NCBI RefSeq assembly: GCF_027409185.1 | Contig: NC_084462.1 | Coordinates: 157,839,490-157,903,489 of the forward strand | Direction: 5' to 3' | Length of the DNA: 64,000 nucleotides | Source: Cynocephalus volans | Taxonomy: Eukaryota; Chordata; Mammalia; Dermoptera; Cynocephalidae | Shown: piece by piece, positions 1-12,245 of the stretch | Layout of the letters: each line of letters begins with the position of its first letter | Numbering within the stretch: position 1 is the first letter of the stretch | Program-made: the position numbers and the translations under genes | The notes under the pieces: generated by a model | What the model was told of the DNA's origin: nothing | What the model saw: only the letters and a program-made list of their open reading frames with translations | The model's database searches: none

Positions 1-382
1 GGATCTGCTGGGACTGCAAATGCAGAGAGCCCTATTTTGAACTCCAGCCATGGTACACGTCAGAATAAGGAGAGGACACCCGGCCATAGCCCAGAACAGG
101 CAGTGACTGCAGTTATAACGCATACTCTGAGGAGTTCAGGTCAGGCAGCAGATGTGAAGTCATTGTCTTAATTCATCAGTGGGAGGTGGCAGAAACCTCG
201 GGCTCCCATAGCTTAGGACATTTTGTTACATGAGTAACAAAATAAATGGTCTCAGCAGAGACCACCCATGATCTGGCCCCTTGGACAGAGCACTCAGCAA
301 GCTCCACATCCTGTGTCCCAGCTGCTTCTCTGGCAGAAGAGAGGCCATGAACTGTGGGTAAATGAGCACTGGGTTGGACTAG

Positions 383-560
383 GACAGACCTGAGTTTAAA
401 ACCAGGTTCCTCATCTGGCAGGGAGACCTTGGCCATGCAGTGAAATTCTCTGAGCCTCTATTTTTCCATGTGTGTTAAGGGGAAGGTACACTTGGTTCAT
501 AGGGTTGGTGTGAGGCCAAAATGAAACAAAATGCCCAGAGCTGTATAGGTAACTTGCAGT
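383..560 (+). mobile_element. MIR SINE
   Basis: GACCTGAGTTTAAAACCAGG, then TCTCTGAGCCTCTATTTTTC and ATAGGGTTGGTGTGAGG: MIR sense order. Confidence 0.65.
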
Positions 561-914
561 TATTCTGATCAGACCATTGGGGTTTTCTTCCAGGCTGCCA
601 GGTGGAGCTGCCTCAATCCTGCAAACCTCTTGCTTGTTGTAGGTGAAATTGTCCTCTTCTGGTCTCCACACCAAGATGAAGGAAAATAGTGGTGGTTTTT
701 GGCAGGGGAGGGAAGGAGGAACATTACAGATCTTCCCAGACTCCTGGCAAGGGTGAGAGGCACAGGAGGGAAGCATCACAGTTCTGTCTGGTTTTCTTAG
801 AGATTTTCCACTCGGAAGCCTGGGTACTGCCGAGCCCAGGAAGCCAGGAGTCAAGTGACAGGGAGGGAGCAAACCAGACCAAGCTGGTTCCTGCAGGGTG
901 ATATTTTTCTCTTT

Positions 915-1215
915 ATTCGTTCAACAAATGAATGCATGTGTTGAGATTCTGGTCACTGTGCCAGGCAGTGGGTATTAAGCAGCAAGTGAAACGGACATGG
1001 ACTCTGTCCTCATGGGGCCTGCATTCTGAGGGGAGTGGGGGCAGACAATAAACAGCATAAACCATGGGTGAGGTGTGTTAGAAGGAGATAAGTGCCATGG
1101 GGAAAATAAAAACATACAGCAGGAAAGGGAAATCGCGAGTGCCAGAGGAGCTGTGTTATTAAATAGGGTCATCAGGGTGACCTCACCGTAAAGGTAACAT
1201 TTGAGACACACAAAT
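915..1215 (-). mobile_element. LINE L2 3' end, antisense
   Basis: Starts CGTTCAACAAATGAATGCAT, then CACTGTGCCAGGCAGTGGG, GGCAGACAATAAACAGCATA and ACCGTAAAGGTAACATTTGA, the usual antisense L2 3' order. Confidence 0.65.
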
Positions 1216-1299
1216 TATTTGCTCCCCTTGAGATTCCTCTGAGAGGCCTGGGGGCTTGGAATCAGGGCCAGGTCCTTTTCGTGAGCTCCTAGGACAGAA

Positions 1300-1770
1300 A
1301 TGAAATCTAGAAGCCCTTCTAGTCCCAGCCGAGATAATATCATGCCTTTCCTCCAAAACCTTCCATAGCTCCCCGCTGCCTAAACAATTAAGTGCAAATC
1401 ATTCAGCCTGAGATTCAGGGTGTCATGGACTGACCCCAACCTGCCTGTTATCTCACCAGACCCTTCTCACCTCACCTCTGCAGCCAAGCCTGCCTGCCAG
1501 CTATTTCTGGAATATTCCACACTCTACTTCCCTTCTCTACTTATTTGTCCCCTCCGCTCAGACTGCCCCTGTCCCCACTGATTTCTGTCAGCACAGAAAT
1601 CTCACCTGCCCTCCAAATGCTACCTCTCTGAAGCCTGCCCAGGCCCCTGGAGCTGTGGTCTCTGACCCCTACAACGTTGGCTTGTACCTTTCTCATCATA
1701 TGGCCATTTCTTCCTTGGGTTTAGGCATTTGTTTAACTGTCTGGTTCTCCACCTGGCTGGAAGTGCCCTG
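1300..1770 (+). mobile_element. LINE L2 fragment
   Basis: CCTCCAAAACCTTCCATAGC, a CAGCCTGAGATTCAGGGTGT stretch and CCAAATGCTACCTCTCTGAA fit the sense order of L2 3' sequence. Confidence 0.5.
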
Positions 1771-2999
1771 GACAGGGCCTGGGCCCTTTCACCTCCAGCT
1801 GGTGTAGGACTCAGCTAACACATCTGAATTGTATCCAGGCTCAAAGGCCTCCAGTGACACTGGGACAAGCTGGGGGAGCCTTTGGCCCACTTAGACAAGG
1901 AAGGCAGAAGTGGAAGGCAAGCAGGGAGAGAGGAAAGTAAACTGTAGGTGAGATACAACAGAGGAGCTAGTGAAGGAAGGGGAGAGAAAAATCCCCAGCA
2001 TATTTTTTTTTTGGACAGACTGTCACAGACTGAAAGATGAGTACCTAGAAATAGCTACTACTCCCTTCAGCATCCCAGGCCAGTGCTTCCTTGTGTCTAA
2101 CTGTAATATCTCTTGCTGCAGCTGGAGCTCATTTTCTCTGGTTCCGTCCTCTGGATTCAGGTTGGATCAGAGAAGCTTTCCTGACCCCCCACCCACCCAC
2201 CCCCCACCCAAGGGGTAAGAGCAAGGTCAGAAGGAGGCTGACCCCTGGCCTGGGGGCTTGTGCCACAGTTGAGGAGGTCACACAGAGACTGTCTGGGGCT
2301 AAGGTGTGGGGGCCACCATAAGCCATGGAGGTTGTGCCAGTCTTTACCCCTCAGCGCTCAGCCCCCCTTCAGCTAACCTTCATCACAAGCAGATCTATAA
2401 ATAGAGAGCTCCCACCAGGGAAGCACATGATTCTCAGGCCCCTCGTGTTCTGGGCTCTCTGTGCTCCCTGTGAGGCCCTGTGAGCCAGACCTGCAGCTTC
2501 TGCCATCTGGCTCCCACCCATCACTGGAGCAGCTGGGCTCAGAGAGCCCCCAAGGCAGCCAGTGCAGCTCCTGCCCTATTTAGACATATGGGGCCAGAGC
2601 CCCAGGGACAGAGCCCAGGGACAGGCTGTGACCTGGTCTCCTTCCCGTGTCTGCTGTCCCTGAGGGGCAGCGCATTTCCATCTGGGGACATGAATTTGCC
2701 CAGGGCAAAGCCTGAATACAGTCTGGGCCCACAACTTGTCCTGCCTCCCACTTGGCTTTTGTGCATGCCTGGTTTCTGCCTGGAATGTCCTGCTTCTGTC
2801 CTCCGCATAGTAGGAGGCCCATATGCCCTCAGGCTGGGAACGTGGCTGCTTGAGGCCCAAATCTCATGTCAGCGATAGTGCTTCCCATCCTGGGGTTGTT
2901 GGGAGAGTTAAAAGCACTCATGCTTGCAAACTCGTGCTGTGCTAAGACACATAGCAGCAGGCCAGTAAGCCCTCAACTCATGGTGATCCATGTTGTAAG

Positions 3000-3245
3000 A
3001 GCTGCCCTGGCTAGCACGTCCTCCAGGCAGCCTTCCTGGACTCCCCAGGGCTGAGGCAGGTGCTCCTCCCCTGTGCTCCCAGCACACATTGAACAGGCCT
3101 CTGGAGTGCACTTCTGCAGCCCTATTACTGTCTCTTTAGGGGTCTGAGTACCCACTAGAATCTTGTGCTAGACTGTAGGCACCTTGAATGTAGGGAATAG
3201 AGTCTGGACGATACTTTGCTGAATAAATGAGTTTATGAGTAACAG
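3000..3245 (+). mobile_element. LINE L2 tail
   Basis: GGCAGCCTTCCTGGACTCC, then ACTGTAGGCACCTTGAATGT and TTTGCTGAATAAATGAGTTT, as at L2 3' ends. Confidence 0.5.
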
Positions 3246-3404
3246 GTGGGGGGCTGGGAGAGCCACTCTGAGAGAATCAGATTAAGAGAGCCAGGCCTGA
3301 CTTTTCCAGGAACTGTCCTAACAGGCCAGGCTGCCCACACCCAGGTCTGGGGGTCAGATGAGGGACCAAAGAGGAACCTCCATTTCTTGTTATATGGTCC
3401 AGTG

Positions 3405-3590
3405 CAGTGATTCTCAAAGCATGGCCCCGTAGTCCAGCATTATCAGCATCACCAGGAACTTGTTAGAGTTGCAGATTCTCAGGCTCCATCCTGGACCTGC
3501 TGCATCAGAGACTCCAAGGCAGGGCCCAGCAATCTGCGGTGTAATGAGCCCTCCAGGTGATGCTGCCCCACTGGAGTTTGAGATCCACTG
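3405..3590 (+). mobile_element. MER5A-like hAT-Charlie element, near full length
   Basis: CAGTGATTCTCAAAGCATGG at the left end, CACCAGGAACTTGTTAGAG and CAGGGCCCAGCAATCTG inside, GAGATCCACTG at the right end: the MER5A pattern with inverted ends. Flanking 8-mers 3397-3404 and 3591-3598 agree at 6 of 8 positions, consistent with an aged 8-bp duplication. Confidence 0.8.
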
Positions 3591-3976
3591 CTCTAGTGTT
3601 TCAAAGCAACTCAGATTCATTTTCCCTTGAACTAACCCCAAAGAGCAGAGGAGATAAAATCTCTCTGGGGGGACTCTGCTCTGCTGTAGGCTTCCAAGAA
3701 GGCTCTTAGGCTGGGCCCACACTCCTGAGCTTGAGACGATTTTGCTGACAGAGCAGGTGTAATGGGGACACTTCTCCTGCAGACACTCTTTATATTCCCC
3801 TCCCTTTCCCGGGTGGCCCTAGACCAGAGAGGATGCTGCTCCAGTCTGGCCTAGAGTCTATTCCATCCCTTCTGCCAGTGGCCAGCATCCCTTGAGGCCA
3901 ACCCCTACAGCAGGAGCTCCCAGGCAGACTTTTGGGAAGACAGGGCCGAGGAAGAGCCCAGAGATTGTTGGCTACA

Positions 3977-4236
3977 TGCACATATGCTCACACACACACT
4001 GAAACACACAAATATACACACATACACAAATTCATAGACACAACTCAACTTGCACACATATAAACATATAAACTTGCATGACCCCCCCACAAGCACCCAA
4101 ATCCCAAATTATAGTCCCAAGCACATTCCCAAGCCCACCCAAATACTCTCCAAAACATACACAGATAGACACACACACACACACACACACACAACACATC
4201 GACACACACACCTCAAAATATACAAACACAAATGCA
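3977..4236. repeat. CA-rich microsatellite tract, including a pure (CA)n core
   Basis: Imperfect CA-rich repeats with ACAT and ACAA interruptions; an uninterrupted AC core runs about 4170-4193. Open frames reported by translation here are products of the repeat. Confidence 0.85.
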
Positions 4237-4645
4237 TAGAACCATGTGTTAGCTTCCTAGGGCAGATGTTACAAATTGCCACAAATTGGGTGGCTTGAGA
4301 CAATGGAAATTTATTCCCTTACAGTTCTGGGGGCTAGAAGTCTGAAATCAAGGTATTGGCAGGGCCCTGCTCCCCCTGCAGGCTCTAGAGGAGGATCCGT
4401 GGTGGCCTCTTCCTAGCTTCTGGTGGTGCCCGCAATCCTGGCATTCCTTGATTTGTATGTGCATCACTCCAACCTCTGCCTCTGTCCTCGTGTTGTCTCC
4501 TTTTAAGGACACCAGTCATTGGATTGAGGGGCCACCTCATCTAAACCAAAACAATTACATCTGCAAAGACCCTATTTCCAAACAAGGTCACATTCTATGG
4601 TTCCAGGTGGACATGCATTTTGGAGGGACACATTCAACCCACTAG
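4237..4645 (-). mobile_element. MLT1-type LTR (ERVL-MaLR), antisense, solo
   Basis: Starts GTTAGCTTCCTAGGGCAG, then GGAAATTTATTCCCTTACAG, GACACCAGTCATTGGATTGA and GGGACACATTCAACCCACTA at the far end, the reverse complement of an MLT1 LTR. No internal retroviral coding sequence is attached. Confidence 0.7.
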
Positions 4646-4711
4646 ATCCACACATCCTAAAACACATCAATAGAGAGGCAGACAAGCAGGTTCACACACG
4701 TGCGTGCACGA

Positions 4712-4713
<2 letters not shown>

Positions 4714-4759
<46 letters not shown>
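4714..4759. repeat. (CA)23 microsatellite
   Basis: Forty-six nt of uninterrupted CA repeat, preceded by an alternating purine-pyrimidine stretch (ACGTGCGTGCACGAGCGCA). Expected to be length-polymorphic. Confidence 0.95.
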
Positions 4760-4761
<2 letters not shown>

Positions 4762-6314
4762 GACAGACAAGAAACCAACGTCCTGAGAGGACAGGAGCGT
4801 CCCTCAGTGTCAGAGCTGTCCCTTCCTCCTCTCTGGGCACTTAGTACTACATAGTTCACACGCTTATCACAGCCCTTGTCACGTGGAGCTGCTTTTCATT
4901 TTGGTTTTGTTGTTTTGTTTGAAGTGCTTAGATATGCGTATGATACAAAATTCAAAAACCAATAAAGAGAATATAGTGGAATATAGCAGGTTACTCACCC
5001 TGCTCCTGCTGCCACTTCACCCCCACCCCCAAAGGCAACCACTGCCAGCATTTCTGTGGATCCTTCCAGAGAAAACCTAGCTCCAGGCAGGCACACGCAC
5101 AGGAGGTAGCATTCTGCATGTGCTGTCTGCATCTTGCTGTTTCCACTGGACAGCGCATCTGTGACTTTAGAACTGGTTGTCTACCAACACCTTGCTCAGG
5201 GTCTCCCCCACCTGACTGTGCGCTCACTCAGGGCAGGGCCATATGTTATCGACCCTTCCTCCCCAGTTTCTAGCTTGGTACCGGCACAGAGCAGGTGTTC
5301 AGTCAAGGCTGGCTCTATCCAAACATCAACGCATCGTCAGCTGGTTGGGTCTAAGTGGGACTAGGGCTCAGCCTCCTGGCTGCAGAGCCTTGGTCAATCA
5401 GAGTCCATCCCGGCAGCAGCAAGAGGTGGGGTGGGATGGCACCCAGCAGCATTCTGCCCCCTTGCTCCTGCTGGTGGCACTTGTCTGCTAGCAGCCTTCA
5501 TCCTGGCTCTAGCTGGGGCTGCCTCTAGGACCCAGGCCTCTGCCGTTGCTGAATCCCTGTGCTCCCCTCCCCTGCTCTCCCTCCCTGCCCACTCCAGACT
5601 CTTGCAGAGGAATGTCAGGGAAGAGGCTGGGGAGAGATCCACACTGCCGGCATCCTAGCCCAAGGGGCCTCTGATGACAGCTGAGCAATGCTCAGTCTTG
5701 CTGGCTGAAGGCTTAGTCGGGACTTGTTACCACGGAGATGAGAATTATAGCAATAACTCAGGATCGAACTGGAGCCTGCAGCTTCGCCCAGTTGCAGTGC
5801 ATGTATTTGCTCCACAGCACTCAGATATGAGATGTGCCACATTTTTTTTTCTAAATGAAGACAGAAATGAATGCCTCAGTCTGAGATTTCACCATGTCCT
5901 TCATCAGGAGGCTTAGGGCAGAGGCCCAAGGGGAGAGAGAGTGGGGCAGGGGCTGCCCAGCCCCTGGGAGACTGGAAGCCCAGGGAAATGTTAGCCAGCA
6001 GCTCCCTTGCCCATCTATGGAAGGAGGGGCTTAGGTTAGAGGATTTGTAGGATCCACTCCAACCACAGCACTCTGGGTTCGAGACCACAGGGGCCATATG
6101 TGTCCCACCCCAACCCCACTACCAATCTTTCCTTTCTTCAACCAACATTTGTAAAGTGCTCAGCCCTACCCAGCATAGCAGAGAAAATAATTGGTAAACA
6201 CAGCCCTGGACTGTCATCAGGGAGCTTTCCCTTCAGTGGGGGAGTTGGCCCTTTTGCTACGTTGTCCCATTAATGAACCTCAAATGTTCTAGGGACTAAT
6301 AAGGAAAGTCATGT
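4760..6314. other. No gene recognised; diverged repeat-like sequence
   Basis: AT-rich sequence at about 4,890-5,075 (TACAAAATTCAAAAACCAAT then a CCCCCACCCCCAAAGGCAAC stretch) suggests an old L1. A possible L2 tail is listed at 5,160. Nothing else is recognisable. Confidence 0.4.
5160..5310 (+). mobile_element. Possible LINE L2 tail
   Basis: CACTCAGGGCAGGGCCATAT and GGCACAGAGCAGGTGTTCAG resemble the last 150 nt of L2. Short and diverged. Confidence 0.4.
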
Positions 6315-6560
6315 TTGACTTTATTGAGCCATTACTGTGTGCTAGGCAGTGTTCTAAATGTTTCATGTGAACTGGTTCACTTAATCATCACATCCACCCA
6401 ATATGGTAGATGCTATTAACATCTCCATTTTACAGATAAGGAAACTGATGCACAGGGAGGTTAACAAACTTGCCCAAAGACATGGAGCTAGTAAATAGCA
6501 GCAGCAGGATTTGGACACAGGGAGTCTGCCCACATTTAAATGCTACACTGTCTGCCTCTC
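6315..6560 (-). mobile_element. MIR SINE, antisense, near full length
   Basis: ATTACTGTGTGCTAGGCAGT, TCCATTTTACAGATAAGGAA and AGGTTAACAAACTTGCCCAA, the reverse of MIR including its CORE. Confidence 0.8.
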
Positions 6561-6569
6561 AAGATGCTC

Positions 6570-6760
6570 TGAGGCATGGGATGTGCAGGGGTGCTTGACC
6601 TGGCCTGGAGTACTTCCCTAAGGAAGCAAAAATTGAGCTGAGATTAACAAGTGGAAGGATGAGTCAACTAGCAGGCAGGAGAAACATTCCAGGCAAAGGG
6701 ACTAGCATACACAAAAGCCCTGTGGCAGAAGGGAAGGTGGCATGCTCCAGGAACTGAGGA
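6570..6760 (-). mobile_element. Possible antisense LINE L2 fragment
   Basis: GCAGGAGAAACATTCCAGGC and ACAAAAGCCCTGTGGCAGAA follow the antisense L2 phrase order. Confidence 0.45.
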
Positions 6761-7414
6761 AAAGCTGTAGGGGCTGGAGGTGAAAGTGATGGGGAATTCA
6801 GCAATATGAAGCTGTCACACTAGGTAGGACCACACGTGGCAGGCCTCGCTGGCCTGGTTGAGGAAAGTGACCTAGCTGATTCCATCCTCATCCAGGAAGC
6901 CTCCCTGGGCACTCCAGTGCCCCTCATCTGTGAGCCCTGCCACTGCGGCAGCCCTTCTCACACACCATGTGTTATAATGCCTCAGTCAAGGAGTCAAGGC
7001 CTTTCTCTCTCCCCTTCTAGAATGAGCTCGGTGAGGGCAGGGACACATCATGTTCTCTTTAGCACTGACTGCTGGGCAGAGAGCTCAGGAGAGAACAAGT
7101 GAGAGCTGCAGGAGTTGAGGGGAGGTGAGACCATGGAGGCCTGGGGGTGCTCCCAGAAGGCTGCCTGGAGGAAGCAGACTTGAGCTGGGCCTCAAAGGTG
7201 GAGCATTCTCATTGAGGAAGGATCAGGAGGTCCTCCACAAGGGGGAGGGCTGGAGGTAGCAGAGAAAGCCAAGGCCTTTGAGGGGCACTGAGGCTTCTTG
7301 CAGGAGATGGGGGAGGGAAGACTGGAGGAGCTTCTGGGGCCAAGAGGGTCTCCCACGTCCGAGCCCCTGTCCCTGGAGCAGGCCAGGAGCCGAGAGCTCA
7401 GACATCAGGAGGAG

Positions 7415-7615
7415 CGGGGAGTTGTGCAAAGGATCAGGCCTTGACATTGGACCCCCACCCTGTCTCACCACTGCTAGCTGTGTCATCCTGCCCAGGCCAT
7501 TCATCCACTTGGCCTCAGTGTCCTCGTTTGTAAAACGGGGACAGTCATCACCCCAACCGTGACAGGACTGTTGGGGGTCAGGTAAGATGATGACTCCAAA
7601 CACACTTTGTAACCT
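7415..7615 (+). mobile_element. MIR SINE
   Basis: CACTGCTAGCTGTGTCATCC, TTGGCCTCAGTGTCCTCGTT and GTAAAACGGGGACAGTCATC. Confidence 0.65.
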
Positions 7616-9009
7616 GGAAGAAAGTGCACATCAGGGCCTCTGTCAGTCACTTCAGAGACAGCTCAGAGGCCACACCCATCTCAGGAGCCCTCTCACCTTC
7701 ACCCAGGAGGCTCTTGTTTCTCTTTCGTTCCCTTTCCCATAGGAGCCTAGGTTTAGACCACCGTCCCCCAAACCAACTATAGGGGCTTCAGTGGTCACCA
7801 TGTCTCACTGATGATTGGGGATGGGGAGGAGAGAAAGGGGGTGCTGAGCAGGTGACAGGGCAGGCTGGCCCTGCTTGCCCTACTGAGAGCTGTGCTGGGG
7901 GGCCACTGAGCCCCCTTCCTGATCACTGCACCTGGATCTTGATGCTGTGGCCAGCACAGTAGCACAGCTGCCAGGAGAAGGCATTGATCTGGGAAGGGAG
8001 GGTGCCTCTGGCTTCCAGGCAGACCCCAGGGGCTTGGTGGCCACCTTGGCCCAGATGGTGCAGGGTCAAGCCTTAATCTTCCCACGGCTGGTCCAGCCAG
8101 GCCCTGAGGGCAGGAGGTGGGGGAGAGGAGGTGGCATCAGATTCAGGCCTTGAGTCTTCTTCCTGAGTAGGCAGCCTGTGCAGGAACCGCTGGGCTGCAT
8201 GTCATCGGGAGGGCCCAGCCTTCCACCCTCTCCCATCGACAAGCTTGAGTGGGAGCTTGTCAACATGAGGGCGCTTGAGGAAGGGAAGAGAAGGATTTGA
8301 TGGAGAAAGAAGAAGGAAGCTGATTCTATGTGTGCCTAGAAATATCAAGCCTTACTTTTAAAATATAATCTTTTTCTCATTACACACAATCATACATGTT
8401 CATATGAAATAGTTTTTCAAATTCAGAAAAAATATTTAAAAGACAGTTGAAAGAACATGGTATAATTTTAGTTTTTTACTTTTTCTTTTTCTTTTTTTAA
8501 TTTTAGAATCGAGATCATCTAGTTTAACAGCATTATATCCTGCTGTTTTTACTTACTATTTTGTCTTTAGCACAAGCAGGGAGTCACCCCTCCTTCTCTT
8601 GGTGTCTGCCTGAGTCACTGCCCAGCTCCCAGGAGCCCGGCCACAGCTACCTCAGCCCCATCTGGGCATGATCATGGCTGCTCACCAATTCGGAGCAATG
8701 GGCCCCTGGGCTGGGGTGCAGGGTCTGGAGGGCAAGGAGTGGCATTCCCACAGGAATCCCAGAGGTGAGATGGTTGCGGTGGGGAAGCTGGCACACTCGG
8801 CTTCCAGCCCGGGTCCAAGTGGCCACTTTCTCCCCCCATGGCATTCCAGCTCCCTCTGCCACCTGCAAGCTTTCCTTCCTTTCAGCTGACAGTCCATTAG
8901 ATGTAGTGCAGATCTGGGAGGTGTCTTCCTGTACCCCAGACATATAGTCCTCCTGCAAGGGGCAAAGCTGTGCTCTCCCCAGTTGAGCCTCCAGAGACTG
9001 CGTGGTGTA
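7616..9009. other. No gene recognised
   Basis: The AT-rich part at about 8,340-8,560 is probably old retroelement sequence of unknown family. The rest is unique GC-moderate sequence with only chance open frames. Confidence 0.4.
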
Positions 9010-9190
9010 GTGGAGCCAGACACTTAGGTTCCAGTCCTGCCTGTCTTTCTCCAGCTTCATGACTTTAGGCCAGGTACTTAACCTCTTTGAGCCTCAGTTT
9101 CTCTACCTGTGAAACGGGGACACTTCTTTGTACCTTAGGTTGCCTGTGACGATTAAACGATGTTCAGTGCGATAACCATAAGAAGGCACC
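9010..9190 (+). mobile_element. MIR SINE
   Basis: CAGGTACTTAACCTCTTTGA, GCCTCAGTTTCTCTACCTGT and GACGATTAAACGATGTTCAG. Confidence 0.75.
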
Positions 9191-9444
9191 GTACCATGCC
9201 TGGCCCGTCCCAGATGTCCAGACCCTCGCCTTCCCGTTTCATCTCCTGATGCCCTCTCGTGGGCTGCTGCCACTGGAGCTGGGAGGATGGTCCCAGTGTT
9301 CCCTGTCAGCATTTTCTTTTCTCCATTTAACTTCTGTCTTGAGCCTATGGGCTTCATTCCTGTTTGTCAGAATCAGTGTTCTCTGCCTTAAGGTTGGCAC
9401 ACAACAAAGTAATTTGGGGGGGCTGACTTTACAGCCCCCCTGGG

Positions 9445-9555
9445 CTCAGGTCCCAACTTGACTGTTACCAGCTCCCTGATCTGGACAAGTCAAACTCTCT
9501 GGGCCTCAGATTCCTCACTCATAAAACAAGATAATAATAGGACTTACCTCTTCTT
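9445..9555 (+). mobile_element. MIR SINE fragment
   Basis: GACAAGTCAAACTCTCTGGG, CCTCAGATTCCTCACTCATA and AGATAATAATAGGACTTACC. Confidence 0.65.
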
Positions 9556-10602
9556 TGTACAGGAAACAAAAAACACTCTAAGAATTTTAAACAAAAACAG
9601 GACTTGAGACAAGGCATTCCATACTTTCAAAATCACTGGCAGGGTTAGAATCTGAGTCTTCAGAACAGCAGAACTGGCCCACCAGACAAACTGCTCCTCA
9701 CCCACAGTCAGGAAGGCCATTACTGCAGCCACCGGATTCATGTCCCCTCACCTGCAATCCAGGGATCAGGAAACCTCTTCAGAGTTTGCCACATTGCCTC
9801 CCACGCCCCCATTCCTGGAAGCCAGAGGCTGGGCACTGAATCTGCTGCAGAGACTCTTTCCTCTCTCTATGTGGCTTGTCAGCAGAACACAGCCCAAGCA
9901 TCAGGAAACCTCCTCCTCCATTCTGCCTCATAACTCTATCTCCAGTGCATCTTATTGTTGGGACCTAATCTGTATCCAGCACCCCAGCTGCAAGGGAATG
10001 TTGGAAATGTAGTTTTTAGCTTTCCAGATTCTGCCATGTAGGAAGGCACACTAGTCAGAAGTGGGAATGAATGCAGAGGGCCGTCAATCACAACCAATAT
10101 GCAACCTCATAGGCTTGTTAACCCAGACGACCCATTAAGAGATGTGGCACAGTGCTTGGCACATGAAATTACTCCATAAATGCTTGCTGTTATTCTTATT
10201 ATTGGGCCAGGGCACCAGTGAGCACTGCCTGGCCCTGCTCTCAAGCCCTGGCAGAGAGAAGCTGCAGCAGAAATGCAGTGCTCCACGTGGTGCTGTCCAC
10301 GGTGCTGGGCGTCCTGCTAGACCCCGCCGCTGGCTGCCTTATTACTTCCCAGCTTGCATAATGGGCCTCGCAACAAAGTGGAACCCTAATCCATTCACCC
10401 CCTGCTGAGGCCTCAAGGGTGAAGTGGGGGGCATTTGGGGGCTTCTGAGGGAAGGCTGGTCTCAATCCTAGGAAGAAAATCGCAAAGGCAAGCAAGGGGC
10501 CAAGACTGCTGCTACCGAAGGTGCTTTTGGTGAGCTGCCCAGCTGTGCCAGAGTGGGCACGGAGGTAGGAGGCACCGGGGGCACCTGTCATGTGATCTAT
10601 AG
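9556..10602. other. No gene recognised
   Basis: Unique sequence between a MIR fragment and the unidentified block. A MIR-like scrap (CAGTGCTTGGCACATGAAAT) lies near 10,150. Confidence 0.4.
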
Positions 10603-11260
10603 GAGCCAGAGCTTCCTGACTTCAGCCCAGGAGCCAAGGGGGATGGCCGACCCCAGGCCAACCTCGTCCTGCCCTGGAGCAACTTCACCTACCAGAGCAG
10701 GCTGCCCAGGCCGTGGGCACTGAACTCGGATGGCAGAGACTCCACATGGAAAGGGGGCCTCAGAAGCAAGAGAGAGAAGGGGGCTGAGGAACAGGCCAGG
10801 GGCTTGCCCAGCCTGCCCTTTGCAGGCTTCTGCCCCATGCTGTCTGCCCAGCTGTTCCACTTTGGAAAGAGCATTTCCTGGAGGGGCAAGCCAGCGAGCC
10901 TCTTCAGTGCCCACCTGGGGCTGCCTCTGCAGGGCCCAGTCTTCTCGGCCTTCAGGGAGACCCAGACCAGCCCCAACCTGGTGCTTGGAAGCCCACACTT
11001 GCTCATGAAGAAGGAAGGTGGGTACTGGCCCTGCAGGAAGGCACAGGAGGGGCTCAGCTTGCACACAGGAGGAACTCAGGCTCTGAGGGAAAACTTCTGG
11101 TGGACCTGAGGTACCGACAATGAAGGGCCATGGATAGTGACAACTCGGACCAGTAGGCCTTGGGCAGCAATGCTAGCAAACTCAGCGACACCTCCATGGA
11201 GGACGGGGGTAGCAGGTCGGTCGTGAAAGGCAAAGCCCTCAAGTTGTGAGTGGCTTCCTG
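10603..11260 (+). pseudogene. Unidentified coding-like block, possibly a decayed gene or retrocopy
   Basis: An open frame runs 168 codons from after a TAG (10600-10602) to TGA at 11107-11109, with no ATG near its start (the first Met is far inside). Another frame overlaps its end and continues to about 11,260, with internal stops but low-complexity, Ser/Asp-rich coding-like sequence (MDSDNSDQ; ALGSNASKLSDTSMEDGG). AT-rich, 3'-UTR-like sequence follows to about 11,525. I do not recognise the protein. Open frames this long can arise by chance in GC-rich DNA, and a long frame also exists on the opposite strand, so the call is weak. Confidence 0.2.
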
Positions 11261-12034
11261 GCTTCTGTCATATTCAGGGAAAGCAGTATATCTGTGCATG
11301 TGTATAAATAATACTCATGATTAAAAAGAGAGGAAGCTGGAGTCTGTATTCATAGCCCTGTGTATATGTACTAACACCAAACGATGTTTTTATTTAACAG
11401 GTGTGTCCTGATAAATATGTTTTTTGTGGATTTTTGTAAATTATTTAAAGTGATGTAAAAAATATTTTTGGAAAATATTGTCATTCAATTTTGTAGGGCA
11501 TTCCTAACTACAGTTTTCTGTGGTCTGCAAACAAGTCTTAGATTAGCAAACATTTGGTCCTTACCATCATAGCCAGATTCAAGAATACTCTGAGACAGGG
11601 CTTTTTTGGGTGATTGCTGGCAAAAATGTCCAGTGGTACCTGCAGCTCAAGCCTGAAGAAGGCAGCAGTTGCCCTCCCCAAGAATCATTAACTGCCCAGA
11701 GGTGACTATAAGGAAGCTCCTGGGACAGCACTTTTTATATAAAGGACCCCCCTGGTCCCTAGAGGACAGAGCATGACTTCTAAAAACTGCAGTCCTAGCC
11801 TTTGATTGGAAAAATGTTTCAAATCACAATGGCCAATGCACAAACTGCCCAAGCTGTTCCCTGTTGCATGTGGAAACCCCAGTGAGGTCTTGGCGGTGGG
11901 TGCTCTGCAGCTCAGCCCTGGAGCCTGGAACATTTAATGTCCGGTCTTGTTCATTCACTAGATGATTCTAACATCTAAATAGACCTCTTTTTATATGAGG
12001 GGGAAAAAATAGGAAAATAGCAAAGGCAACAATT
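11261..12034. other. AT-rich stretch, then unique sequence
   Basis: About 11,280-11,525 is AT-rich with several ATTTA/TTTAAA-like motifs, resembling a 3' UTR but without a clear terminal A-tract. Nothing further is recognised to 12,034. Confidence 0.35.
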
Positions 12035-12245
12035 AACATTTGTGGCACTCACAGTTTACAAAAAAGTCTCCATGCACTATCTCCTTGAACCACTCCTCAT
12101 ACCCACCCTGGTGTAGTCAGGACAGACATAATGATATCCTTATTGTAGAAGAGAAAACTGAACAGCAGGAGGTTAAGTAGCAGCTAATAAGTAACAGAGC
12201 CAGGTTCACACCCAATCTCCTGATGTAAAATGTATGTTCGCTCCA
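12035..12245 (-). mobile_element. MIR SINE, antisense
   Basis: TGCACTATCTCCTTGAACC, GAGAAAACTGAACAGCAGGA and AAGTAACAGAGCCAGGTTCA. Confidence 0.6.

Noticed and set aside
2395-2405. TATA-like TCTATAAATAG, a possible promoter for TMEM63C 5' exon
   Set aside because: No supporting exon, CpG cluster or start-site context. A single TATA-like match is expected by chance in 64 kb.
4028-4303. Open frames on both strands in the CA-rich tract
   Set aside because: They translate the dinucleotide repeat (His-Thr or Val-Cys runs).
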